DNA of 64,000 nucleotides from contig JAUIEA010000002.1 in the NCBI GenBank assembly GCA_030429045.1, positions 1 to 64,000 of the forward strand. The letters run 5' to 3'. The position numbers and the translations under genes are program-made. Below the pieces are notes generated by a model that saw only the letters and a program-made list of their open reading frames with translations, searched no databases and was not told the origin of the DNA. Each line of letters opens with the position of its first letter. Position 1 is the stretch's first letter. Source of the DNA: Bacteroidia bacterium. Lineage in GTDB: Bacteria; Bacteroidota; Bacteroidia; Chitinophagales; Saprospiraceae. Of the stretch, positions 44,440-53,632 are shown piece by piece.

Positions 44440-45702
44440 TCAATGCTGGTGTGCTTCTCCCTGATTATTCATTTTGGCCAATAAAAAGAATCCACCCCGG
44501 GTCACAAACCGGGCGTCCGCCGGCACTTCTTTCAGGAGGGTGACAGCGGTATAGCCCAGCTCGCTGGTACCCTTTTTTATCGGGATCCGCTCAAAGAAAA
44601 AGGCGTCTGGCTCATGGTGGTAAGGATCCTTCCCCTGCGCCGGATCACCCACATCGTGAGTATGGTTGTCCTCCATTTTTCGGACCATAAAAATATAGTC
44701 CTGCCCTTCATGATTCACCACAGCCTCTGAAGGCAGCGCAGGCACCCGTTCATCGTTGACATTCAACTGTGCGGTCACATTCATTCCTTCGATGAGGCCG
44801 TCGATCTTGCCTTTGACCTCACAATGGATCGCTATGGCCTTGCTGTCATTTTCAAAGGTGGTACCAATGGAAAACACTTCTGCCTGATAACTGCGGCCGG
44901 GTTGGTTGGTCAGGATAAAGGTGATCGACTGCCCTTTTTTCACATAGGGAAGATCCTGCTCATAGATATGTAGATCCAGGTGAAGCTGTGAATTGTCGAC
45001 AACGTCTGCCACCAATGTGGCTGGTCCGACAAATTCACCCATATGGACCATGACGTTGCCGATCGTCCCCCGGATCGGTGACCGGACGACGATCTCCGTA
45101 GACAGGTTTTCCGGGGTCAGCTGGTCGATCCCGATGCCCATCAGGGTCAGCTGCCGACCCAGGGCGGCCCTTCGGATGCGAAGCCCTTCCAGGTCAGCGA
45201 TGGCCGCCTGCAGGTTCTTTTGAGCGCCCGCCTGTCCGGCAACCAGATCTTTCTGTCGTTGCAAGTCGGATTCTGCCAGGGAGATCCGGGGTGCCAGGGA
45301 GAGATACTCCTCCTGGAGGGAGATGATGTCCGTATTGACCAGACTGGCAATTGCCTGTCCCGCCGACACCACACTCCCCGGGCGGACATGGATCTTCCGG
45401 ACAATTCCACTATACAGACTGTTGACCGCGGCCTTGTTCTGGCTGGGGACATTCAACAGTCCATTGGCTTTGATACCGGTTGTCAGATTTCGTTGTTCAA
45501 TACTGCCAACATGCAGCTCGATGCTTTTCATCTGCTCTGCTGTCAGGCCAACCGTGGTCTCCTCATGCCCGGCTTCACCCACTTCAGCAGCGGGGCCATG
45601 ACTATGGCTAAAGGCACTATCCTGTTCATGACCATCTCCGGCTTGCTGACAAGCCGACAAGATGAGCATGGCGCCAAAGAGGATATAAATAGATTGTTTC
45701 AT
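44440..45702 (-). CDS. Periplasmic adaptor of heavy-metal RND efflux (CusB/CzcB type)
   Basis: 420-aa lipoprotein (LFGAMLILSAC) with a His-rich start (HEQDSAFSHSHGP). It is a membrane-fusion protein: barrel-sandwich hybrid strand LYSGIVRKIHVRPGSVVSAGQAIASL, a coiled-coil hairpin of about 60 aa (LQEEYLSLAPRISLAESDLQRQ...), the second half-lipoyl strand RSPIRGTIGNVMVHMGEFVG, and beta-barrel and proximal domains to the end. It links the inner-membrane pump to the outer-membrane channel for Cu/Ag or Co/Zn/Cd export. It is the last gene of a minus-strand operon after the RND-TolC fusion gene (gap 46 bp). The metal cannot be decided. Confidence 0.9.
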   Translation of the reverse strand: MKQSIYILFGAMLILSACQQAGDGHEQDSAFSHSHGPAAEVGEAGHEETTVGLTAEQMKSIELHVGSIEQRNLTTGIKANGLLNVPSQNKAAVNSLYSGIVRKIHVRPGSVVSAGQAIASLVNTDIISLQEEYLSLAPRISLAESDLQRQKDLVAGQAGAQKNLQAAIADLEGLRIRRAALGRQLTLMGIGIDQLTPENLSTEIVVRSPIRGTIGNVMVHMGEFVGPATLVADVVDNSQLHLDLHIYEQDLPYVKKGQSITFILTNQPGRSYQAEVFSIGTTFENDSKAIAIHCEVKGKIDGLIEGMNVTAQLNVNDERVPALPSEAVVNHEGQDYIFMVRKMEDNHTHDVGDPAQGKDPYHHEPDAFFFERIPIKKGTSELGYTAVTLLKEVPADARFVTRGGFFLLAKMNNQGEAHQH

Positions 45703-45748
45703 CAGATGTATATTTTTTATTCCCGGGAAGGAAGTTCCGGAGATGGTT

Positions 45749-48700
45749 TTAGTTCGATTGGAAAAGGAATTGATAACGGATCATGGACTGGTTGTATGCA
45801 TTCAGCGCATCCAGGTGGTTTTGCTGTAACATCACTGCCTGGGTGACAAACTGCATCCAGTCGGCAAAACTGATCTCACCCGCCTCGTATGTACGAAGGG
45901 CTATCTCCTGTATCTTCTGTGCCTGGGTCAGTCCATGCTCTTCATAAAAAACCAGGGCCTGTTCACAACGTGCCACCTGCTCCCGGGCCTGGGCGAGGGC
46001 GGTGTTCATCCGGAGCGTTTCCGATTGGAGGGCGACCTGCTGCAGTTGGTGATCGATCCGGGCAGCTTCCACGCGTTTGCGTTGGCTCTTGCTGGCCAGG
46101 GGCACGCCCACCGTCAACGAAAAGCCGGAGAACGGAGGATCCACACCATACAACCGCTGGGTAAAGACGCGACCACTGTATTCCGGCAACAGACCCATTT
46201 GCTGGACCCGAATACCCGTTTCGGCAAATCGGACCAGAGCCTGTTGCTGCTCGAGAAGTGGATGCATCCTCCTTCCGGATGTAGCATCCATCCCGATCCG
46301 GGTCAGTGGTTTTGCCTCGGGCAGGATCGCCTTTCCGGTATTCATGGCCCGCATCAACGATTCCTGTTCGATCGCCAGGTCGTGTGCCAGTTGCTGGCGG
46401 ATCATCCGGGTTTCCTTCGCCTTGGCATCTGCGGCCAGCTGGTCGAGGACCTGCCCGTCACCAGACCGCACCCGAACGGCCGTGGCAGCGGCCATTCCCG
46501 CATAGAGGCTGTCCAGGGTCTGGAACAGGTTCGCCTTGTTTTCCAGATACCACATCTGATAATAAGCCGACCGGACATCACGAATCAGTTCGGCCTCGGT
46601 CAGGGAAAGACGCGACTCGGCCAAGCGGACCTGTTGTTCCAGCACCTTCTTTCGCGCCTTGTACAAGCCGGGTGTCGCCATACTCTGGGAGAGTCCGATC
46701 TTCAGGATCCCCTTCGAATTGTCCGGCAGCAGGTCCTCATTCTCGACAAAGACACCGGTCTTGGGCAGGTCCAGCCAGGTTCCCACCAGGGTCTGGTTTT
46801 TCAACACCTCCAGTTGGCCTGCCTGCATATGAAGATTGCCCTGCCGGGCCTCCCGGATCACCTCGTCGAGCGGTACACGTTGTGTTATCTGAGCCTGGAG
46901 GTTATATCCCGACAGCATCAACAGGAAAAGCATGACGGACAATGCCTTTTTCGAGATCAGCTTTCTCAAGGGCCGGTCTGCCGTGATGAGGTAAAAGAGG
47001 GGCAGGACCACCAGGGTGAGGAAGGTGGCCGTGATCAGTCCGCCGATCACCACCGTGGCCAGGGGTTTTTGCACTTCGGCACCGGCTCCGGTCGAAAGGG
47101 CCATGGGCATGAACCCGAAGGAGGCCACCATGGCCGTCATCAGGACGGGTCGGAGTCGGATCCGGGTACCTTCAATGACGCGCTGGAGTGTATCGGTCAT
47201 GCCGTCCTTCTTCAATTGGTTGAAGGTGGCAATGAGTACGATCCCGTTCAATACCGCCACCCCGAAGAGCGCGATAAACCCGACCCCGGCTGAGATGGAA
47301 AAGGGCATGCCCCGGATCAGCAGGGCAAAGACACCACCGATGGCACTCATCGGAATGGCCGTAAAGATCAATGCAGCCATCTTGACAGAATGAAAGGTAA
47401 AATAGAGCAGGAGGAAGATGAGGGCCAGGGCGATGGGGACGGCGATCTTCAATCGGGCATTGGCCTTTTCGAGGTTTTCAAAGGTCCCGCCAAATGTATA
47501 GTAATAGCCGGCTGGAAGCGAGACCTCCTGATTCAGCTTGTCCTGGATCTCACTGACCACGGACTGGATATCCCGGTCCATCACGTTGAAGCCGATCACG
47601 ATGCGTCGCTTGCCATCATCCCGGCTGATCTGGGCCGGCCCCTGCTGAAAACTCACCGAAGCGACCTGATCCAGGGGGATCTGATTGCCGGTGGGTGTCG
47701 GCACATACAGATCGCCCACATCCTCGAAGGACGCCCGATGGGCGCTGTCCAGCCGGACCACCAGATCAAAGCGTCGTTCGTTTTCAAACACCACGCCCGC
47801 CTTCTCTCCGGCAAAGGCTGTACTGACCGTATGGTTGACATCTTCGACACTGATCCCATAGTTGGCCAGGCGATTGCGGTCGTATTGAATAGTGATCTGG
47901 GGCAGGCCGATGGTCTGCTCCATCTGGGGGGCACTGATCCCCTCCACTGTCCGGATGACCTCGGATACCCGGGGTGCCAGGGCCGCGAGGGTGTCGATAT
48001 TTTCACCAAAGATCTTGACCGCCACATCCTGGCGGATGCCGGTCATCAATTCATTGAAACGCATCTGGATGGGTTGATTGGCCTCGAAGAAAATACCCGG
48101 GATGGACTCCAGCTTTTCGAGCATGAGGTGGGCCAGCTCCTGATAATCATCCGTGGTGGTCCACTCAGATTTGTCTTTGAGAATGATCATCATATCCGTT
48201 GCTTCCGGCGGCATCGGATCTGTGGGCACTTCTGCGCTTCCTGTTTTTCCGACGACCATCTTCACCTCAGGAAAGGACTTCAGCAGCCGTTGGGCCTGCA
48301 TGGAGGTCTCCAGGCTCTGCGACAAAGAGGAGCCCATGGGCAGGATGCAGTGAAACGCATAGTCGCCTTCTTCCAACTGGGGAATGAATTCACCACCGAT
48401 TCGCGAAAAGAGGAAAAGGCTGAGAAGGAACAGGCCAATGGTCAATCCCATGGTGATCCGTTTGAACCGAATGGCCAGCTGCAATGACGGAGAGTACAGC
48501 CGCTGGAAGAAAGCCATCAGTCGATCTGAGAAAGTCTCTCCCTCAGGCATCTGCTTGGGCAGAAAACGGGCGCACATCATGGGGATATAGGTGATGGACA
48601 AGAGCAGCGCTCCCAGGATGGCAAAACCCACGGTCTGGGCCATCGGGGTAAACATCTTGCCTTCAATGCCGACCAGGGTGAGAATGGGAATATAGACCAC

Positions 48701-50071
48701 CAGGATGATGATCTCCCCGAAGGCGGCACTGTTCCGGATCCTGGAAGCACTCTGAAAGACCTCTTCATCCATTTCATCCTGGGTGAATCGCCGGCTCAGT
48801 CGCCGCAGACCGAGATGATGGAGGGTGGCTTCCACGATGATCACAGCCCCGTCGACGATCAAGCCGAAATCGATGGCTCCGAGTGACATCAGGTTGGCAC
48901 TGACCCCGAATACGTTCATCATCCCCAGAGCAAACAGCATGGACAGCGGGATCGCGCTGGCGACGATCATTCCCGCGCGCAGGTTGCCCAGGAATACCAC
49001 TAGCACAAAAATGACGATCAGAGCACCCTCCACCAGGTTTTTTTCGACCGTGGTGATGGCCCGGCTCACCAGGTTTGTCCGATCGAGAAACGGCTCGATA
49101 ATGACATCATCGGGCAAGGAACGCTGGATGGTGGCCATCTTTTCCTTGACCCGTTTGACGACGTCGGCACTGTTGGCGCCTTTGAGCATCATGACCATAC
49201 CGCCCACAGCTTCCTTTTCCCCGTTGTAGGTCAATGCGCCGTACCGGAGCGCACTTCCGAAACGCACTTCAGCAACATCATTGATCAGTAGCGGAATGCC
49301 ATTGGGACCGAGCTTGACGATGATATTACGAATATCCTCCAGGGAGGTCACCAGGCCGATCCCCCGGATAAACCAGGCGTTTGGTTTCTTGTCGATGTAG
49401 GCCCCTCCGGTATTTTCGTTGTTGTTTTTCAGGGCACTGAAGATTTCCGGTATGGTGACATCCATGGCCCGCAACCGGTCCGGGTTGACCGCCACTTCAT
49501 ATTGCTTGAGATGGCCACCGAAGCTGTTAACCTCTGCGATGCCCGGAGTCCCGTACAGCTGGCGAGCAACGATCCAGTCCTGCATGGTCCGCAGGTCCAT
49601 ACCGGTGTACTTGTCTTCACTGCCCGGCTTCGGGTGGATGACATATTGATAGATCTCTCCCAGTCCGGTGGAGACGGGTGCCAGTTCCGGCTTACCGATC
49701 CCCTCCGGGATGAGGTCTTCCGCTTCACGAATCCGCTCCCCGACGATCTGGCGGGCAAACCAGACATCCACATCATCAGCGAAAACAAGGGTCACAACGG
49801 ACAGCCCGAACCGGGATATGGAACGCAATTCTTCCAATTCGGGCAGGTTGGCCACGGATTGCTCCAGGGGATAGGTGACAAACTGTTCAACCTCCTGGGC
49901 TGCCAGCGTCGGACAAATGGTCAGGATCTGCACCTGATTATTGGTGATATCCGGTACAGCATCCACCGGAAGACGGGTAGCACTCCAGATACCCCAGACC
50001 ACCAGAAATACCGTCATCAGGAAGATGACGGGTTTGTTCTTGATGGAGAAGTAGATGATTTGATTCAACAT
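45749..50071 (-). CDS. Heavy-metal efflux RND pump fused to a TolC-like outer-membrane factor
   Basis: Starting at MLNQIIYFSIKNKPVIF, the protein has 1440 aa. The first about 1030 are a complete CusA/CzcA pump: TM1, the porter domain, the TM4 motif LGAIDFGLIVDGAVI, the second porter half, and TM12 ending ITADRPLRKL. A further hydrophobic stretch, ALSVMLFLLMLSGYNLQAQ, resembles an internal signal peptide and leads into a TolC/CusC-type helical domain of about 400 aa (VREARQGNLHMQAGQLEVL through ALNAYNQSMIRYQFLFQSN). Such fusions are known in Bacteroidota. The domain either spans the periplasm as one chain or is cut after the internal signal. It is preceded by a small Cys/His-rich gene and followed by the adaptor gene. 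Confidence 0.92.
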   Translation of the reverse strand: MLNQIIYFSIKNKPVIFLMTVFLVVWGIWSATRLPVDAVPDITNNQVQILTICPTLAAQEVEQFVTYPLEQSVANLPELEELRSISRFGLSVVTLVFADDVDVWFARQIVGERIREAEDLIPEGIGKPELAPVSTGLGEIYQYVIHPKPGSEDKYTGMDLRTMQDWIVARQLYGTPGIAEVNSFGGHLKQYEVAVNPDRLRAMDVTIPEIFSALKNNNENTGGAYIDKKPNAWFIRGIGLVTSLEDIRNIIVKLGPNGIPLLINDVAEVRFGSALRYGALTYNGEKEAVGGMVMMLKGANSADVVKRVKEKMATIQRSLPDDVIIEPFLDRTNLVSRAITTVEKNLVEGALIVIFVLVVFLGNLRAGMIVASAIPLSMLFALGMMNVFGVSANLMSLGAIDFGLIVDGAVIIVEATLHHLGLRRLSRRFTQDEMDEEVFQSASRIRNSAAFGEIIILVVYIPILTLVGIEGKMFTPMAQTVGFAILGALLLSITYIPMMCARFLPKQMPEGETFSDRLMAFFQRLYSPSLQLAIRFKRITMGLTIGLFLLSLFLFSRIGGEFIPQLEEGDYAFHCILPMGSSLSQSLETSMQAQRLLKSFPEVKMVVGKTGSAEVPTDPMPPEATDMMIILKDKSEWTTTDDYQELAHLMLEKLESIPGIFFEANQPIQMRFNELMTGIRQDVAVKIFGENIDTLAALAPRVSEVIRTVEGISAPQMEQTIGLPQITIQYDRNRLANYGISVEDVNHTVSTAFAGEKAGVVFENERRFDLVVRLDSAHRASFEDVGDLYVPTPTGNQIPLDQVASVSFQQGPAQISRDDGKRRIVIGFNVMDRDIQSVVSEIQDKLNQEVSLPAGYYYTFGGTFENLEKANARLKIAVPIALALIFLLLYFTFHSVKMAALIFTAIPMSAIGGVFALLIRGMPFSISAGVGFIALFGVAVLNGIVLIATFNQLKKDGMTDTLQRVIEGTRIRLRPVLMTAMVASFGFMPMALSTGAGAEVQKPLATVVIGGLITATFLTLVVLPLFYLITADRPLRKLISKKALSVMLFLLMLSGYNLQAQITQRVPLDEVIREARQGNLHMQAGQLEVLKNQTLVGTWLDLPKTGVFVENEDLLPDNSKGILKIGLSQSMATPGLYKARKKVLEQQVRLAESRLSLTEAELIRDVRSAYYQMWYLENKANLFQTLDSLYAGMAAATAVRVRSGDGQVLDQLAADAKAKETRMIRQQLAHDLAIEQESLMRAMNTGKAILPEAKPLTRIGMDATSGRRMHPLLEQQQALVRFAETGIRVQQMGLLPEYSGRVFTQRLYGVDPPFSGFSLTVGVPLASKSQRKRVEAARIDHQLQQVALQSETLRMNTALAQAREQVARCEQALVFYEEHGLTQAQKIQEIALRTYEAGEISFADWMQFVTQAVMLQQNHLDALNAYNQSMIRYQFLFQSN

Positions 50072-50243
50072 AATGCTTCGTTGAGTCTTGTTCGAAAGCG
50101 CATTCGCTTTCTGTTTTCCAATGATCTGAAGAAATGGAACGGAGTACAGCCTTATCCTGACCGGTCCCATGAACAAGAACGATCAGGCAGACGGCCACAG
50201 GTCATTGACCAGTGGACACAGTACTCCAGACGAAAAAACTCAA

Positions 50244-50573
50244 TTAGGAAATGGGAGGGCGATCCAGGGCCTGGTGGTGGGCCGAGGTGATCGGTGACTG
50301 AAAGATAAAATCAGTCGTTGAATAGACCAGTACAGGCAGGCTCATGGGCAGGCCATCTACCTCCGGGGTAATGGTCACGGTACCACAGCAGCTGCACTGA
50401 CAAAAGGGACTGCAGTAATCCGCACAGTCGGAATGGCTGTGTTCGGCTTCTCCCCCGGTCATCTCGATGGATGCGAGGGCCCCTTCATCCTGATGTTCAT
50501 GTTCGCCATCATTGCAGGGTACGCACGCCAGGGCGAGCAGGTACAGTGCAAAGATCTGCGTGAACAACTTCAT
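50244..50573 (-). CDS. Small secreted Cys/His-rich protein of the metal-efflux operon (DUF6660-like)
   Basis: The start at MKLFTQIFALYLLALACVPC gives 109 aa with a signal peptide. It has a His/acid-rich segment (DGEHEHQDEGAL, EAEHSHSDC) and a cysteine cluster, DCADYCSPFCQCSCCG, altogether a plausible metal-binding surface. The end is a short beta-like tail without further motifs. It is the first gene of the efflux unit, 172 bp before the RND-TolC fusion gene. Small proteins of this kind (DUF6660) are regularly found beside CusA-type genes in Bacteroidota; a periplasmic metal-scavenging or sensing role is inference. The track start at 50666 lacks a signal-like N-terminus. Confidence 0.75.
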   Translation of the reverse strand: MKLFTQIFALYLLALACVPCNDGEHEHQDEGALASIEMTGGEAEHSHSDCADYCSPFCQCSCCGTVTITPEVDGLPMSLPVLVYSTTDFIFQSPITSAHHQALDRPPIS

Positions 50574-50741
50574 CCTGCAAAGATAGGGGATTGGATGTAG
50601 ATATGACACTTGAAGCTCTGCACCCTCTACATTAGAATGAATCCAGATCCAGGTTGAGCATTCCAAACGATCTATTTGCCCAGCCCTGCCTGTCAGTAGT
50701 CCGCTTCAAAGGATTTGCCTGACTCCCATTATCTTGGATGC

Positions 50742-52730
50742 ATGATTCGATATGCAATGCTGTTCGCCCTGGCCCTGGCTTGCCAGTTATCGGCTCAGCC
50801 ACCTTCGCGCTGGCAACCGGCATCTGATCTGTCTTCCATCCGATGGTCGGTCACACCTGGCGATACCCATGCAGATCATGTGGAGATGAGCGGATTGCAG
50901 CTCTCAGCCATTGTCCATTATGGTGTAAAAGAAGGCAAGTGGCAGCAACGGGTTCAGCTGGTCTTTCCAATGTTGCGCACCCTTCCCAATGATACGCATG
51001 CCAGTCTGATGCATGAGATCGACGTTTCCGGTCTTCCATCCCTGCGCATCAACGGCAAGGATGTAGGGTGTGAGGTAACCTCTTTTGCGTTCGACGGTAT
51101 GCTCACGACCCATCTGACCACTGGAGAAGGCCTTCGGATCCAGAGGCAATCCTTCCCCTCCACCACCCGGCCGGTATTCATGGATCTGATCACAGTGGTC
51201 AATACGACTGACCAATCATACACCGTAGAGGTCCCCAGCCTCTCGTACCGGGACACCACCCCTGCAGACCGGGGCCTCCAGGGAGCTTATGTCATCGAGG
51301 CAGACTGTAGGGATCCGGGGCAGAGAGCGCTTCCTCCCGGGCGCAGTTTCCAGTACAGTATGATCTATTCTGCCAGACCTGTGCAGGAGCCGGCCCGTAT
51401 CTGGTCGCCCGCCTATGAAAAGGAGAAAAGACTGGATCTGATCTGGCAGACCCGGTCCGATCTGGTATTGGATACCCCGGATGATGTGATGGATCAGATG
51501 TTTGCCTTCGCCAAATTGCGGGCAGTGGAAAGCATCTATGACACCCGGGGTGGTCTCATGCACGGGCCTGGAGGGGGCCGGTATTATGCTGCTATCTGGG
51601 CCAATGACCAGGCGGAATATGCCAATCCCTTTTTCCCATTGCTGGGCAACCCGGAAGGCATCGAATCGGCCATCAATTCCTTCCGGCATTTTGCCCGATA
51701 CATGAATGAAGATTTTCGGCCCATCCCCAGTTCCATCATCGCTGAAGGGACGGACTACTGGAACGGAGCCGGCGACCGGGGTGACATGGCCATGATCGCC
51801 TATGGGGCTTCACGCTTTGCCCTGGCCTATGGTGATGAACAAACCGCTCGCGAGCTCTGGCCCCTGATCTCCTGGTGCCTGGAGTACTGCCGGCGAAAGA
51901 TAAATGTTGACGGCGTTGTAGCCTCCGATTGTGATGAACTGGAGAATCGCTTCCCGGCCGGAGATGCCAACCTGCACACTTCCTGCCTGTATTACGACGC
52001 CCTGCTCTCAGCGGAGATGCTGGGTCGTGACCTGCACATCGAAGAGGACATCACCCGGAGATACCACACTGAGGCGCTGGCCATCCACCGTGCGATTGAA
52101 TCCCATTTCGGGGCACAGGTCCAGGGCTATGACACCTATCGCTATTTTGCCGGCAATGAGGTACTTCGCGCCTGGATCTGCACGCCATTGACGGTCGGGA
52201 TCCTCGACCGGGCACAGGGTACCATCGAGGCCCTGTTTTCCAAAGATCTGTGGACAGATGACGGTCTGGCCACAGAAGCCGGAAAACCCACTTTCTGGGA
52301 CCGGGCAACACTGTATGCATTGCGGGGGGTACTGGCCGCCGGTGAAACCACGCGTGCGCTTCCCTTCCTGGAATACTATTCCCGCCGACGGTTACTGGGT
52401 GAACATGTGCCCTATGCCGTTGAAGCCTGGCCCGAGGGCAATCAGCGACATCTATCCGCCGAGAGTGCCCTGTACTGCCGGGTCATCACCGAAGGACTCT
52501 GGGGCATCCGACCTGAAGGACTGCATGCTTTTTCCTGTACGCCCAGATTACCGGAAGGATGGAATGAAATGCAGCTTTCTCGTATCCACCTGATGGGGCA
52601 GATCTATGACTTGCGGGTGGTGCGAAAGGCCGGCAGGATCGAGATCCAGGTGAAGGAAAACGGAGTGGTGATCCTGGATGAACCATATCGAGAAGGGACG
52701 GCTGTGCGAATCAATAGAGGCGGGAATTGA
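50742..52730 (+). CDS. Secreted six-hairpin glycosidase-like protein
   Basis: 662 aa from the ATG before IRYAMLFALALACQLSAQ, a signal peptide. Residues about 20-220 are a beta-sandwich part. From about 240 to 600 the sequence is helical in the manner of six-hairpin (alpha/alpha)6 enzymes: RAVESIYDTRGGLMHGPGGG, YYAAIWANDQAEYANPFFP, FIPSSIIAEGTDYW-type, WCLEYCRRKINVDGVVASDC, and a C-terminal beta-sandwich. The acidic residues around IWANDQAEY and SDCDELENR are candidate catalytic acids. It resembles GH78/GH95-like or related families, but I cannot fix the family or the substrate. It is probably periplasmic and acts on plant- or algal-type glycans. Convergent GNAT gene downstream. Confidence 0.75.
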   Translation: MIRYAMLFALALACQLSAQPPSRWQPASDLSSIRWSVTPGDTHADHVEMSGLQLSAIVHYGVKEGKWQQRVQLVFPMLRTLPNDTHASLMHEIDVSGLPSLRINGKDVGCEVTSFAFDGMLTTHLTTGEGLRIQRQSFPSTTRPVFMDLITVVNTTDQSYTVEVPSLSYRDTTPADRGLQGAYVIEADCRDPGQRALPPGRSFQYSMIYSARPVQEPARIWSPAYEKEKRLDLIWQTRSDLVLDTPDDVMDQMFAFAKLRAVESIYDTRGGLMHGPGGGRYYAAIWANDQAEYANPFFPLLGNPEGIESAINSFRHFARYMNEDFRPIPSSIIAEGTDYWNGAGDRGDMAMIAYGASRFALAYGDEQTARELWPLISWCLEYCRRKINVDGVVASDCDELENRFPAGDANLHTSCLYYDALLSAEMLGRDLHIEEDITRRYHTEALAIHRAIESHFGAQVQGYDTYRYFAGNEVLRAWICTPLTVGILDRAQGTIEALFSKDLWTDDGLATEAGKPTFWDRATLYALRGVLAAGETTRALPFLEYYSRRRLLGEHVPYAVEAWPEGNQRHLSAESALYCRVITEGLWGIRPEGLHAFSCTPRLPEGWNEMQLSRIHLMGQIYDLRVVRKAGRIEIQVKENGVVILDEPYREGTAVRINRGGN

Positions 52731-52820
52731 CCCCGGGCTCGAGCCCTGCAGCCCTGGTCCGGAAACATCCTGTTTATAGCATTACAGAAATAGTGGCAGG
52801 TAAATAAACGGCACTTGCCT

Positions 52821-53318
52821 TCAATCCTGCAGGAGTTTCTCATACACCACTCCCGGCATGCCATGAAAATCCATGGTGGCGATCCTTTTCATCCCCACCT
52901 TTTCCAGGACACGGATGGACGCTTGATTCTGGATGACGGCCCGGCCGATGACGCGCGTATACCCGAGCGATTCCCCATATTCCATGCTCGCCCTGGCAGC
53001 TTCTGTGGCATAACCCTGTCCCCAATATTCCCGAAAGATCCGAAAGCCCAGATCGACCTCACTTGTCTCTTTATCCAACCGGAGCCCACACCAGCCCAGC
53101 CAGGCACCATCTTCCTGGCGGAGCATGGCCATGCGGCCCAGCTTGTGTCGGGTAAACTGGTCATATCCTTCCAGGAATGCACGTGCATCCTGAACACTGG
53201 CAAAGGCCTGGTCGCCCGTATAGCGCAAGACCTCCGGGTCCTGGTTCAACCGATAGAACTGTTCTGCATCCGCCGGATCCAGCGGGCGCAAGTGGAGACG
53301 AGGAGTGGTGAGAAGCAT
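52821..53318 (-). CDS. GNAT N-acetyltransferase (RimJ/RimL-like)
   Basis: The start at MLLTTPRLHLRPLDPADAEQ gives 165 aa; the track start at 53495 reads into the upstream control region. GNAT fold in the RimJ/RimL group: LRPLDPADAEQFYRLNQDPEVLRYTGD, WLGWCGLRLDKETSEVDLGFRI, acetyl-CoA loop YWGQGYATEAARASMEYGES (GQGYAT), and NQASIRVLEKVGMKRIATM near the end. It would acetylate an N-terminal or small-molecule amine. It is convergent with the glycosidase-like gene and divergent from the permease gene. Confidence 0.9.
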   Translation of the reverse strand: MLLTTPRLHLRPLDPADAEQFYRLNQDPEVLRYTGDQAFASVQDARAFLEGYDQFTRHKLGRMAMLRQEDGAWLGWCGLRLDKETSEVDLGFRIFREYWGQGYATEAARASMEYGESLGYTRVIGRAVIQNQASIRVLEKVGMKRIATMDFHGMPGVVYEKLLQD

Positions 53319-53632
53319 GAATAAAATTACAACGAAAGGGATAGTCGCCCTGAATGGAAAGCAGGCGTCATATAAACTGGCACCATTTGTACCCGATCGA
53401 TTTGAAGATGACAACAGGGGAAGACACCGACCAGGGATGGTCCGGCTACTACCTTCGGTACGAACAGATGAAAGCTCTCGTTTGCAGCCAGTCAAGGCGT
53501 ACCCCGGTACTTTCCTCTGCCTGTTCTCCCCTTCTCTGGCCCTGGATGCCTTTCCGGGATCCGATTTGGCAAGTGGCCTGTATACACTCCGGGAGAAAAG
53601 GCTAATTTGGCGTCCTTCTTCGTTATTCCTCT
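53319..53632. other. Divergent intergenic region
   Basis: 314 bp between the GNAT gene and the permease gene. GCTAATTTGGCG near 53600 resembles a -7 box about 22 nt before the permease ATG. The ORF 53354-53605 contains the protein-like string DQGWSGYYLRYEQMKALV, but I cannot link it to a family, and no second line of evidence supports it. Confidence 0.4.

Noticed and set aside
45935-48487. Plus-strand ORFs opposite the RND pump gene
   Set aside because: Antisense shadows; the pump sequence is continuous and conserved.
53354-53605. ORF with DQGWSGYYLRYEQMKALV upstream of the APC permease
   Set aside because: Could be a gene fragment, but there is no recognisable homology and no continuation in another frame.
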